64,000 nucleotides of DNA. It comes from Cordylochernes scorpioides. Lineage: Eukaryota > Arthropoda > Arachnida > Pseudoscorpiones > Chernetidae. Below are positions 41,540 through 53,885 of the stretch, piece by piece; position 1 is the first letter of the stretch; each line of letters starts with the position of its first letter. The notes below the pieces were generated by a model. It saw nothing but the letters and a program-made list of their open reading frames with translations, searched no databases and had not been told where the DNA came from. Where the stretch lies: NCBI GenBank assembly GCA_030710605.1, contig CP092879.1:42799215-42863214 (forward strand), given 5' to 3'. The translations under genes and the position numbers were made by a program.

Positions 41540-43490
41540 CAGCATTGGAATGACACTTTTTACTTGACACTTATTTTTTAGTTCGTTCTCTTATCTCTCA
41601 CTTTCGACACCACACGTCTTTGTTTGTTAATATTCTAAATAGAGAGATTATTTTGTTTATATGCACAACCCCCTTATATACATATTATATATAAATAGAT
41701 TGAAGAGATATGAGAATTTTACTTTTATATATTTATTCTTTTTATTATTGTTTCTCGTTGTTATGATTTACTTGTAATTATATTTTTGTCCATAATTTTT
41801 TTTTTGTTTGATTGATCAATACTCAAGGCTTATATATCATGGTATAACCCAGTCAAGTCTTGCATTTCATTTGGCGTGCCATTGTTAGCCCTAACTTTTT
41901 CCCTAACTTTTATTGTTGCCATATACCTTTTATTTGAAACTTTTATATATTAAAATGCTATCATGGAGCTTTTATTTTGTGCATATATTTTATTAATTTA
42001 CTATACCCCTTTCTGAATTTTTTTTTAATTAAAAAAGATAGAGAATATATTGATAAATATTTAGATTTTTTATATATTGTGTAACTCTAACTGTTTAATT
42101 TTATATATTGATGTATTAAATAATTTCTTTCGATTGCAAATAGCACAGTAATTTTCTATGTATTTATTAGGAATGTTTTAGTCCCCTTTTTCATACAAAG
42201 AAAAGACCAAGGTTATTATTACATTGAACGTATTAATGTATTTTAATTTTTTAAATGTATATCTCTTTTTTTTTCGAGCGCCAGTATTTTGACTCCAATA
42301 GAAAATGAAATAAGTATATTTACTATAAAATATTTCAACATCTAGTATACCTTTCTATTTGTAAATATTTGTATTTCATTTTACCCTATATTTCAAACCA
42401 TAAGATTGTTTGAAAATATCACACGAGTAGATATTTTCTCCAATGGAGTTAAATCAACATATTTTAATGAACATATTTTTATAATATAATGGACAAATAT
42501 ATTGCTTTCTTTTTCTTTTTGGATGACACATGAAATTTTGAATTTTTTTTTTATTATTATTCAAACTGAAACTTTAAGATCTTTAATGCGTATATCTCTC
42601 AACATGCCAATCACCTTTTTTTAAATACTTTTTTTTTTTCACGAAATAGCTTTCTCTTAAAATAATTTAGATAGGTTTTTTTAGGATTTAGCCCATAAAC
42701 GTTGTTCTGTATTATAAATTATATTATTATGAGGGGGGTCTTATAATAATTGTCTAAACCTATTATTCTCAACATTTTTCAAAATATTATTTTATATATA
42801 AATGTTTGATTCTAACTTTTTTTTTAATTAATAAATTTTATTTTAAATATTTGTATATTTTTGCTTATATTTTCAAATATTCTATTTATGTAGCTATATA
42901 TAAATAAAATTTTAAAACTTAATAGAAATAAAATAAAACACACATAAAAAAAATATTTGATTCATATTTTTAATTTTATCGCGAAAATAATTTTTTAAAG
43001 AAAGTTGAATATAAATATTTTGTTTCAAAATTCACTTTTGACATCTAACATCAATCCTCTATATGAAAATTCAAATAATAATATATTATTATATAATGAA
43101 TAAATATTCACATTATTTTAAATATATTTAATAAATTTGATTTTTTAATTAGAAAAAAATTATTAGATCTAAAAATAAAGACAAGTACCAATTTATATAA
43201 AATATTCTTATTATTCACAATTAAAATATTTTCCCTCCATAAAAAAATCATATTAGATTTCTTGTGCAAACGATAATTAGTTCTAATATAAAATGATGTG
43301 CATAAAGTTGAATTGCTGGATGTTTCATGGTAAATAGACATTTTTAGAAAGGGGTATATGTCTCTCTCTATATATATATTTCTATGTGGCTGATTCAGTG
43401 TATATAAGCACGCCTTTCTTCCAACATTTTGATACATCCTTGTATAAAGTCAAATGTACAAAGTTAAGCCGAAATAAATAAAGCTAATTG
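41540..43490 (+). other. Candidate Slit 3' UTR
   Basis: Nearly 2 kb of extremely AT-rich DNA free of the repeat families that crowd the rest of the window. AATAAA occurs at 42830, 42903 and 43473/43477. The overlapping pair 'gaaataaataaagc' at 43471-43483 would make a reasonable final polyadenylation signal. AATAAA is frequent by chance at this base composition, so the true end is uncertain. Confidence 0.4.
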
Positions 43491-44165
43491 ATTCATTCTA
43501 CTGATGGTACTGTCATGTCTATATTTTTGTCATTTGAACACACACATATTGCTTATTCCTTTTCTAACAAAAAATACTAGGGTTTGCAAATATCAAGGAG
43601 AAATATCATAAGACTAGTTTATATATTTTAAACATAAGAAATCACTATTCTACAAAAATAGTATATTTAAACAATATGATTGTTAGATATGCCATATGAA
43701 ACCTGGTGAAGAAAGTAACATTAAACTATAGTCTTTTAAAAAGACTAGAAAATATCTAGAAAATTTATTTTCTTTGGACTAGTAGAACACACACACAAAT
43801 CTGAAATTGGCGAGTTACCTAATTTCATTTTTTTAGGGTAGCTGAAAAGTTTTGTCTTAAAATATTTTACAATAACGAAGTGAAATTAACTCATTTTGTT
43901 AAATTCAAGATGTATATATCAAATAACCTACATTAAGGAAACAATTTATTCATTGAATATATCGAAAAGGTATCTTTTGACCTTATGCAGGCTTTGAAGA
44001 GTTTAGTGATAGACTCCACCGTGGATAGTTGGCATTGGCCTCGGCCCTCTCTCGCTGCCTTTGGCTATTCCAAACTTTTGTGGGGAGAAGAAGAAACATT
44101 TTGCTCCAAATAACCATACATAGTAGTCTATGGGCTCATATCCTGGGAGTTTGAGAGCCACATGT
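43491..44165. other. Intergenic, unassigned
   Basis: AT-rich. 43990-44060 is a less AT-rich patch ('gactccaccgtggatagttg', 'gcattggcctcggccc') of unknown nature. Confidence 0.4.
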
Positions 44166-44390
44166 ATTTGTACAATTGTATAACGAATCACAAGTTTTTA
44201 CGAAGGAGCTTCTTTTATTGTACTTGTGCTAGCTTTCGAACCTTTCGGTTCTTCAACAGGCGTGGCTAGTATGACTATACTAACAGGGTATAAGCGCGCT
44301 TGAGTCATTATATACAACATATAAATTTACATGCGAAGTGATATTTCAAATATAATTAATATAGAAATAGGAATTATGACTATGAAATAT

Positions 44391-45025
44391 AAAATAAAAC
44401 TATGCAAATGAACTTAAAGATTTTTAAAATTTAGATAAATTTTTTTTTGGAAAATATACGCTAAAAGTTAAGTAAAATTATGATATTCACTGTATGCAAG
44501 TAGTGTGACACTTTAAAATTTGCAAAGCTTAAAACCAGTATAATTTACAACACCTCAACACAGAAAAGCCAAGCAGGGGGACCACTCCAACCCGACCACA
44601 CACCAGAGCGTATCACGGGATAACTATTGAGTTATTATATGATATATTTCCGGTAGATCTATTTTCCTATTGATGCTGTTTGTAGTTAAGCAGCACAGAT
44701 TGGTACTGGAATCCATCATATCATCACAAACAAACAGCATCAATAGGAAAATAGATCTACCGGAAATATATCATATAATAACTCAATAGTTATCCCGTGA
44801 TACGCTCTGGTGTGTGGTCGGGTTGGAGTGGTCCCCTGCTTGGCTTTTCTGTGTTGAGGTGTTTTAAATTATACTGGTTTTTTAAGCTTTGCAAATTTTA
44901 AAGTGTCACACTACTTGCATACAGTGAATATCATAATTTTACTTAACTTTTAGCGTATATTTTCCAAAAAAAAAATTATCTAAATTTTAAAAATCTTTAA
45001 GTTCATTTGCATAGTTTTATTTTAT
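44391..45025. repeat. Long near-perfect palindrome, about 290-bp arms
   Basis: Left arm 44391-44683, right arm 44731-45025, spacer about 47 bp. Landmarks: 'aactatgcaaatgaacttaa' (44398) against 'ttaagttcatttgcatagtt'; 'acaccagagcgtatcacggg' against 'cccgtgatacgctctggtgt'; 'ccggtagatctattttccta' against its inverse. Only a handful of mismatches and 1-3 bp indels, so the copies are young or have been homogenised. Confidence 0.92.
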
Positions 45026-45264
45026 ACTAGCCGAGTGGCCCGGGCAACGCCCGGGTTTTACCCGACTGGACCCGGCTTCGCCTGGGTAGTGTTCGAGCGA
45101 GGTTTACTCATGAATGAATAGAGGCCCCAACTGTTTGTAAACTCAATGTAATGAATTTTCTTTCAGCAAAATGGAGATAAATTGCAAACAGCAATATCGA
45201 AAATGCGTGTAAAAAAATCTGTAATATAGGATCCATTTCACAAACACATCTATGAATAGAGTGC

Positions 45265-45440
45265 TGTTTGGAGGAGTGGTCTAAACTGTTGATTTTTAAA
45301 AACCATGACCCGGGGTCATCGAATGCAGATTCAGACACTTTGTTCTGAAAAAAAAAAATTGCCCCAATGGCTCCTGTTTCTTGAAAAGGTCCAACCCCTC
45401 CAGTGAGTGCAACTAACCAAACTGGGCTTTTATTCTTAAA
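45265..45440 (+). mobile_element. Decayed tRNA-derived SINE
   Basis: Second copy of the SINE at 28876: 'gaggagtggtctaaact', 'aaccatgacccggggtc', an interrupted B box, then 'gccccaatggctcctg', 'agtgagtgcaactaaccaaa'. Confidence 0.6.
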
Positions 45441-47737
45441 AATAAAAAAAATCTAATGATTAGTGTGAATAAAGGAAAATGGTCGGCACAACCTGAAAAT
45501 TTCACTTTGTCCACTTCACTCTCGGCTGTCCAAGAAGAAACAGCCAGAGCAAACATTTTAAAGGGCACCAAATCCGGCATTTACATATCTAAATAGTTGA
45601 GCAACTTTTATAAATGTAATATATTTCTGCAATATTGAAATACCTGGACTTGGAAGAATTTTGTATTAGTTATTGTTGCAGTTTTAGAAAAGTGTGGGAA
45701 ATTGGATATTTTAACAAAAGAATATAATTTTTAAAATCGTATATAAAATAAAAAGGAAATTTGCATAATTTTCTAATAGTCAAGGGCAATTGTAAAAATA
45801 CCAAAAAAGCAAGACCAAATAAAAAATATATATATATGTGTGATGTTTCAGTAACAGCATTGTTGCCATATAAAGACAAAATTACTGAATGTATTCAGTA
45901 CCTTTGTCTGAAGATAGCCAAAATGTAACTGAAACCACACATAATGTAATTATTTGTATTCGGTCTTGCTTCCTTTTTTTTTTTAATTATCCCTAGTACG
46001 CGTGGTACAGGCCATGATAACCATGGTGGGTAGGTAGCGACTGCTTTTACTGTAAGCGCACCACATGTCTACAAATGTGATACATTGCTACCAGCTAAAT
46101 GCATTTTCACTATGGTGTGATTTCCACATGATGGATCTGTAGACACATTATAATCTCTCAGAGCTTAAGGTAGCAAACAGTACTTTCACATTATATAAAT
46201 ATCAATGCCAAAATCCAGAGTTATGATAGCATGTTGCAGTGTAATGTAGACCTGCAGGATGGGAAAAAGCAATATTATTTCCGGCTTTAATTTGAAAGTA
46301 GTATGAAACGTTAAATATATTATCTTTACTTTTAAAAGCATGAAAAAAGCTATCTTGATTTGAATAAATTTAGTCTAGAAACAAACATCATGTAAAATTA
46401 TGCACCAATCGATTGCTGATTGTATATTTCTTTATTTAAATATGAGCATATTTGCATCTATATATCTAAATACATTTATTCAAAAATATGGTATTACCCT
46501 ATAGATATATATGAGCAGTTATTTATTGTGAAGCAGATAAATATAAACCCTAACTAAACAAATGACAGCAAAAATAATTTGAGCCTACCCTTAAAAAAGC
46601 AGTTACTGAAAATGCATAGCTGCTGCTTACAATATAAATGCTATTAGAGCATAAACATATTACATGGAACAAACATGTAGTAAAATATACGTAGCAAGTT
46701 ATATAGAAAAACATACTTTTTTTCAAGAAATATACTTTTTACAACTTCAATAAAATTTATACTTACTCTAAATATAAGAAAAAAAATAGAATACTGTCTC
46801 AATTTGTCTTAAAATAGGAATATTCCTTATGAGAATCAAATAGTAAACCTTATCTTTTAAAATGTAGATCGTTATATTTACACTAACTAAAATTAAACGA
46901 AGCAAAAAAGATAGGAATAAGCTGCGAAATAAATAATATTTCCAATTAATTTAATTTGAAAAAATATTACTAAATAAATAAATAAAATCTTAACTTCTAA
47001 AAAGGAAAAAAAAGGTTATTCGAAATACAATTTTTGCACTTTTAGCCTAAATGCTAAACTAAAACCTCAGCTAACTACGCGCGATATTTCACAATACAGT
47101 TTTAATTAACCCAGGTTCCGGGGACGTATAAATTTGATAACGATCGATTAATATTATCTCCAAAGAGTTTAAAAATATATAAATAATCTTAACTTCTAAA
47201 GACATTCATCGTGTAAAATTACAAAACAACAAAATTACAAATTAAAAACAAACAACGTGTAAAATTATTAACCAATCAAATTCATTTATCGTCGCGACCA
47301 GTGCGCCGCCAAGCGGCAAAAGGCGGGAACTAATCCATTTCAGTTAAATAATTTTTAAAAAAAGTACATTAACCTTTGTAGTTTTTTGAATAGCCTATAT
47401 GTTAAACGAAATCTTCAGCTACCTACATGCGAAATTCCATAATGATTGAGTCAGTAGATTTTGCGTGATGCGATAACAAACATCGATTTCGCATTTCATT
47501 TTTATAGATATAAGGATTTCATAGTCATAATTCCTATTTCTATATTAATTATATTTGAAATATCACTTCGCATGTAAATTTATATGTTGTATATAATGGC
47601 TCAAGCGCGCTTATACCCTGTTAGTATAGTCATACTAGCCACGCCTGTTGAAGAACCGAAAGGTTCGAAAGCTAGCACAAGTACAATAAAAGAAGCTCCT
47701 TCGTAAAAACTTGTGATTCGTTATACAATTGTACCAA

Positions 47738-48617
47738 TTATACGGAGTTTACCTGTAGAAACATGTATTTGTACAAAGATCCCAGGAAATGCTTTTGGCA
47801 AAATGCCATCGTGAGTGAAAGCCCTGTAGTCCTGAAGCATTAGAATTGGCGAAATGTTGTCAAGCCCAGTGAAGCAGAGATTCTCTCAGAATGACGTCTT
47901 GTTGGACTTATACGAGTCGGATTTTAAAATTTTTTCAATAGAAACCTGCGGAGTATTGCCTTTTCAGAAGTAATTACAGCCCAGATAATGACATCTGGGG
48001 TGTTGTGTACCCACATGACGTTTCCCGAATCCCTTGTTTCTTGAAAGCATCAACTTAAGGTGATTTTGAGAATAGGAGGCTTTAACGTGAAGATGTTCGT
48101 CCACACGATGTCGACCCTCTCGGATCACTGAGAGAAACTACTTTGCCTTGTTCAGTCGATTGGTCATTGCGGCTTCAGTTTGTCCACGATAGACAATATC
48201 CGCGAAGTCCCAGGTCACATTTCAAGATAGTCTGTGCTCTTTACCTAGGGATTTTAAAATTAGAAGCGATTCATTCTGACGCCGTCACTTTGGGCAAAAC
48301 TCTTCTTGACGATGTTACGGGTTAATGTTGACCGCGGCCCAATGGTGGAAGCACTTCAAAATACCCTTCCTCCAGGTATTGCTTGACAATCCTCTTAACG
48401 ACTCTGAAGATGAGCTGACGAACGATGTCTCGATGTCTGCAGGTCAAATACCTTCGTCAACCAGGTTCGCAATCACAGAGCGTTTAGGTAAAGAAAACAT
48501 AACTTGGACATTGGAATCTTAGTGCTTCCTAGGCATCTTATTCATTACCTTTTCCAAACACCACGAATTCACGCATTTAAAAACCCTCTAAGACCATAAA
48601 TAAAGAGGACTTTTCAG
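47738..48617. other. Unassigned sequence, possible old retroposed copy
   Basis: Less AT-rich than its surroundings, with frames 48143-48325 and 48325-48522 that abut in different phases. The second includes an acidic DNPLNDSEDELTNDV segment. No domain recognised and no splice signals that would link them. It could be a decayed transposon protein; I do not assign a function. Confidence 0.35.
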
Positions 48618-49568
48618 TCAGCATGTGAATAAATAAAAAAGGAATTGTGGTTCCGTATACGAATGAAACTTTGACACGATATAGAATTCGGTTATGAAGG
48701 AGTCCATGTCATAGTTCCGACCTCGGAATATGCAAATTTGTACGATAGCAGACCAAATTTACATATTCCATTTATCCCGCCTATCTGTATAAACGCTGAT
48801 AGTATATAGAGTATACCTTTAAAAAGTTTTCAGTTTAATAGTTGAAATATACTATTCAGTTTGATAGCATTCTAATTTGCATATCTGGAGTCGAATAATG
48901 ATTAATGACTTTTTACCCTTTTTCTCTCTCTCTCTCTTCGCAATGATAGGAAGAGCCGACATCGAAGAATCAAAAAACGACGTCGCTATGAACGCTTGGC
49001 CGCCACAAGCCAGTTATCTCTTTGGTAATTTTTCTGACACCTCTTGCTTCAAACCACGAATATCAAAAGGATCGATAGGCCACGCTTCCGCGCTTCAGCA
49101 TGTGAATAAATAAAAAAAGGAATTGTGGTTCCGTATACGAATGAAAATTTGACACGATATAGAATTCGGTTATGAAGGAGTCCATGTCATAGTTCCGACC
49201 TCGGAATATGCAAATTTGTACGATAGCAGACCAAATTTACATATTCCATTTATCCCGCCTATCTGTATAAACGCTGATAGTATATAGAGTATACCTTTAA
49301 AAAGTTTTCAGTTTAATAGTTGAAATATACTATTCAGTTTGATAGCATTCTAATTTGCATATCTGGAGTCGAATAATGATTAATGACTTTTTACCCTTTT
49401 TCTCTCTCTCTCTTCGCAATGATAGGAAGAGCCGACATCGAAGAATCAAAAAGCGACGTCGCTATGAACGCTTGGCCGCCACAAGCCAGTTATCTCTTTG
49501 GTAATTTTTCTGACACCTCTTGCTTCAAACCACGAATATCAAAAGGATCGATAGGCCACGCTTCCGCG
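48618..49568. repeat. Tandem duplication, 477-bp unit
   Basis: Two nearly identical direct copies starting TCAGCATGTGAATAAATAAA at 48618 and 49095. Differences are a few single bases and CT-repeat length ((CT)n at 48923 and 49401). Each unit has ATGCAAAT and, further on, ATTTGCAT (octamer motifs in opposite orientation), and a frame RADIEESKNDVAMNAWPPQA of unknown meaning. The near identity implies a recent duplication. Confidence 0.9.
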
Positions 49569-50235
49569 GTCCGTATTCGTACTGAAAATCAAGATCAAGC
49601 CAGCTTTTGCCAGCTTCTCTCTCTTTAACGACATCGCTATAGATCTAAGCTAGCAGAGGACCTTCCGGCTATCATCTGTTCGCTTCCTACAAATGACCCC
49701 ATCTGTCAACTCGGCTGGGACATCACTTTGCTGAACTTTTGGCGACAAATAAAGAAGGATGGTGACATTTCTCTCTCTATCTCTCTTCGACACTACGACC
49801 ACTTACTATTATTACAAATAACCTTGATTAGTTAGGCAAATATTCACTCAGATATAACCCGGACGAAGCCGGGTCAGATGACTAGTCTTCAATGTAGGAT
49901 ATCTATCCAGCCATATATTTTCTAAATTTCTAGAAAATTAGCCCATAGTTGCATATTGCTACATAGAAATGTATAGAAATGCTATATAGAAATATATTTG
50001 ATACAAATCAAAAACGGCAGATTTTAGATCGAAAAATATATTGCATTTTTATTACATGATATGTCGACGAACAGAAGGTTTGTCTTTTTCAAAATATATA
50101 TGAATCTTTAACGTAAAAGGAGATAAGAGTAGCAGATAAGAAAACCAATCTGTGTTTGTGTTACCTTGCCGAATAAAATAGCCATGAGAAAATATAAACT
50201 ACAAGTTGTACTTGTAATTAAGGCGTCTGTTGTAG
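49569..50235. other. Unassigned sequence ending in an R6 piece
   Basis: 49620-49800 continues the non-AT-rich sequence ('ttcgacactacgaccactta'), with 'tttggcgacaaataaagaag' at 49738. 49855-49890 is an R6 end ('aacccggacgaagccgggtc'). No gene supported. Confidence 0.4.
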
Positions 50236-50419
50236 TGTAGTAGAACCTCCATGAACAGAACTTTATCGCTAACTGACATATTTATACAAAGGACAGCTTT
50301 CATTGCCTAAATATTAGCATTTTTATAAATTATCTGCTTTCTGGTAATAGGAGACCTCTCTCCAAAGGAAACTTTGGCTCAACAACTAGGTTGTCCATTA
50401 TAGAAAGGTTCTACTGTAT
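50236..50419. mobile_element. pogo/Tigger-like MITE
   Basis: About 184 bp with imperfect inverted ends GTAGTAGAACCTCC and GGTTCTACTGTA. No coding capacity. Its right end matches the partial copy at 1265-1280. Confidence 0.65.
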
Positions 50420-51355
50420 GTGCGAATGGTCATCTCTCTAATAATATAAACCCACGTTCCTTGAGCGTACAAGGAACCTCTCCCTTTTAATAAATAACGA
50501 ATAATTGACGATATCTGTACTCTGTAAGAGTCCAGGTTACATACAGTTAGTTTGATAAACGTTATTAATTGCATCATAACAATGAAGGATTTTTGTAATT
50601 ATAATGATACTAGCAAACTTAGCGCGCCTTACGTCGCGCTTTAAAGCATACAATCCTGCCTTCTTCACAGACATAATAACATTATAACAACATTATAACA
50701 TAATAACAAAATCACACAAACAAAAACGAATATGGGGGATTCTTTATTCATTTATTTCAACTATATAACACTATATTTTCGATATATATTGAAATTTTAT
50801 TCTATTTTGAGCGTCTATTTTGAATATTCACTAAATATCGAAATGAATATTAACTAAATATCGATTAAAGAATATAAATATATGTTTGTAAAAATTAATA
50901 TTTAATAAAATAAAAAATACGCATAGGCATATTTAATATAAGCAATATTAAAATAGCCAATTTCTGGCGTAATTAAATATAAAAATGACCTTAACAAAAT
51001 AAAAACGGTGCTAAAATGAGAAATTAAAAATGAAAAATGTTATTAAAGTGTAAAAAGGCAAGTATGAAAAGTATTTAAAGTTTAATTTAAATTTAATTTA
51101 TATATCAAATTATTTCAATCAATGGCCGAGCGTGTCGCTAACGTCGAGCTTAACGTCGAGCTAAATGCGTATTTTTGCTAACTTACCTGAATAATTCCGG
51201 GTTGAAGTTACCTGAATAATTCCGGGACTAAATGTAATATGTATACGAAATATTGTCGTATAAAATAAAATATTAAGAGAGGAGTTAGGGAACAAACAAA
51301 CAAACAAACAAACATTTTTTGCGCTTTAATAATAAGATATATATCTATAAATAAA
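50420..51355. other. AT-rich intergenic sequence
   Basis: No genes. (CAAA)n-like run at 51293-51313. A small duplicated pair 'acctgaataattccggg' occurs at 51186 and 51209. Confidence 0.45.
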
Positions 51356-51356
51356 T

Positions 51357-51655
51357 AAAAGGCATATATTGGATCTAAATTAATTATTCAACCAATATTT
51401 CTAGGGGCAAAACGCCTCTCTTTATCAAGGCTTTTCTTTGATTTAAACTAAATCACGTCGGTATGTGATCCACCCATGCTATACAAGATCAAAGTAAGAA
51501 CCTATCTTGTATATTGTATATGATCTTGTATAGCATGAGTGGATCACATACCCACGTGATTTAGTTTAAATCAAAGAAAAGCCTTGATAAAGAGAGGCGT
51601 TTTGCCCCTAGAAATATTGGTTGAATAATAAATTTAGATCCAATATATGCCTTTT
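51357..51655. mobile_element. Foldback element with two U3/A8 hammerhead-like motifs
   Basis: Inverted arms 51357-51490 and 51520-51655. + strand: TTGATAA 51584-51590, stem II 51593-51609 (6 positions with one A-C mismatch), GAAA 51611-51614, stem III ATATTGG 51614-51620 with CCAATAT 51640-51646 (7 bp, perfect), cleavage base A 51647. The inverse copy has TTATCAA 51422-51428 and TTTC 51398-51401. Stem II differs in sequence from the 35.4 kb copy but pairs again. Confidence 0.8.
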
Positions 51656-52119
51656 ATTTATTTATATATATTATTATGGATTGCTCAATCTTTAAAATAT
51701 ATGTATATATATTATGATTATTTTGTTTTGTTGTTGAAAAGATAGAGAATTAAAGGTGCAGTCGTGAAAAAGGAAAGATAATTATTTACCCATCAAGTAG
51801 TTTTTATTTTGAATTACTTGAAGCAAATTACACATAAAATTATTTTTCACAGTAATATATAATTTATAATATGAATTCTATATTCGTGAAATGAAAAAAT
51901 AGGTAGGTCAACTATACATATTTACAACAATATTCAAAAAGTGTTATGTTCTAAATCTATGGTCAAAAATGTAGAACAGTCAATGAATGAAAATAAAATA
52001 CATGTTTTAAAAAATAAAATATTTGCATTTTAGATTATATATAATAATTCCCTCCTGTGAAAAAGTTTTTAAAAGTTAGAATTCAAAAATAAAATTGGCA
52101 ATTATAAAAATAAACGGAA

Positions 52120-53469
52120 TCAAAATGTCTCAGAAACTTCTTTTTTTTTTATGAAGATTTTAAATTAATTAACATATCTAATTATCTCGAGGGAGAAGCA
52201 TTCAGTTATTATATTGAAGAATATAGATAATTGGGGCGATTTAGAACAAAAATTAACATCATATTTCACAATTAAAGATTCAAATTTATTTAGTAGGTTT
52301 CTAAATTTAAAATATAATGATAAAGATGATTTTGAAAAATATTTTAAGGAAAAATCTGCTTTAGCCAAAAAAACTTAATCTAGAAAGAATATTTATTAGA
52401 GGCTCTCACGGAATGCCAAACCACTTTAAAAAAAACCTAATAGCTGCAAGAGTCCAAGAACCATCAGAGATTGGATTAAAATCACAACCCAGTTAAAATT
52501 ATCCACAAATAAAGAAGAAGAACCCCAACAACCCTCTACAAGTACAAGCAATAGGCCATTTAATCCAGTAAAAAGATTTAACCCCAACTACTCCCAAGCT
52601 CATAAATTCCAACCATTCCCAAGGACAGCAGCAGCAACTCACCAACAGAAAGAACCCCACTAATCAATAAACCTACCCCCATACCCCATCAATATATGTT
52701 CCACAAACCAGCTACCCAAGCAAATGCATTTTCATAGGGACTGCTCACTTAAGAAGAATACTCCTCCAAAGCCCATAAACCCAGGTAGAACATTATTACT
52801 ATTCTCTGTACTTATAAACCAAATATCTTTACCTTGTGTACTTGACACTGCCTCATCTATTTCTATTATCCCTTTAAAATATTTAAACTATATTTATTTT
52901 AGGATATTAGACAATTCCCCAAAAGAAAGAATAGGTCAGGTAGAAGGATTTAGTTGCCCATTATGCAAAATATTGGTTAGGCTTACCTTAGGAAAACTTA
53001 CAAGGTATCAAGAAATGTTTGTTTGTGATAGTCCAATAGAATATCTTGTTTTAGGTTTACCAAGACTTTATAAATTTAGGTTACAAATAGATTTCTCAAA
53101 AAAACCTTCTTTTTCAAAACTATAAATTCTTGTATTCCTTTAATCCAAAAACTAATAACCATAAGTCATATGCTACCACCCGATGTATTCCAGACCCATA
53201 TTATGTTAAAAATTCATCTCTTTTAAATATCAAACCCATTGTATAATTTCAATTCTTTTGATATACCAATTACAAATGTTAAACCTATAGATCCTACTTC
53301 AAATCCCATTATTGATTCTAACTCATATCACAGTATGCAAATTCCAGGCCCTATTGTCAATTATAACTCATATTTAGACCTTAGTAAAGTAGATATTAAC
53401 CCAAATTTCTCTAATCAAACAATTTCAGATATTTTACATAAATATAAGAATGTTTTCTCTAAACACAAT
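52120..53469 (+). pseudogene. gag and protease remnant of the outer gypsy-type element
   Basis: A gag-like region with at least two frame changes (52125-52660), Pro/Gln/Ser-rich linker, a decayed zinc-knuckle trace around HFHRDC (52727) and an aspartic-protease start CVLDTASSISIIPL (52837-52878; DTAS active site). The frame at 53239-53469 leads into the RT and is cut by the nested element at an ACAAT target site. Confidence 0.65.
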
Positions 53470-53721
53470 TGTTTTGTGCTTGTCATTAATATTTAAAACA
53501 CATTTACATTTTATGTATTTTATTCAATTACGATCAAAATTACATAAACATCACATTTAATTATATCTCATCACAAACAATTATCATAACTATATGACAT
53601 TAAACCATCTATTTACAGTTTGTTTTGGTCACCAGTCCAATATTTTTATTTTCATAGACTAAATTATGAGATTAATTTATAAATGAAAATATGCAAAACA
53701 AATAAACAACTATATACATCA
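53470..53721 (-). repeat. 3' LTR of nested gypsy
   Basis: 252 bp, read on the - strand as TGATGTATATAG...CACAAAACA. Preceded (on the - strand) by the purine tract. Confidence 0.9.
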
Positions 53722-53885
53722 ATTCCCCCTTCTTAGGCTTGGCCCCCCCTTATTTATTTATTTATTTTTTATATCTCTGTGGACATCTGCGCTCCCTCTG
53801 AGGGTACCTGGGGGTTGTAACACTTTTCTCCTCTGAGATTGGAGTTGGCACACATTCAGCATCATTCATATTAGTGGGATGTGAT

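Larger units (their letters stand above)
44166..47737. mobile_element. 3.6 kb foldback unit with PLE-like hammerhead-type ends
   Basis: Terminal arms 44170-44392 and 47513-47734 are inverted, near-identical copies. On the right arm (+): CTGTTGA (47645-47651), stem GAACC-GAAA-GGTTC (47653-47666), GAAA (47667-47670), then GCTAGCAC. The core has U at position 6, so it is hammerhead-like rather than consensus. The interior holds a long palindrome (44391-45025), an R6 end (45025-45090), a decayed tRNA-SINE (45265-45440) and about 1.9 kb of AT-rich unassigned DNA. No transposase or RT gene survives. Confidence 0.7.

Noticed and set aside
48877-49628. Duplicated short frames (RADIEES...) as a gene pair
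   Set aside because: The frames are only 78-81 codons, carry no known domain, and their duplication is explained by the 477-bp tandem unit.
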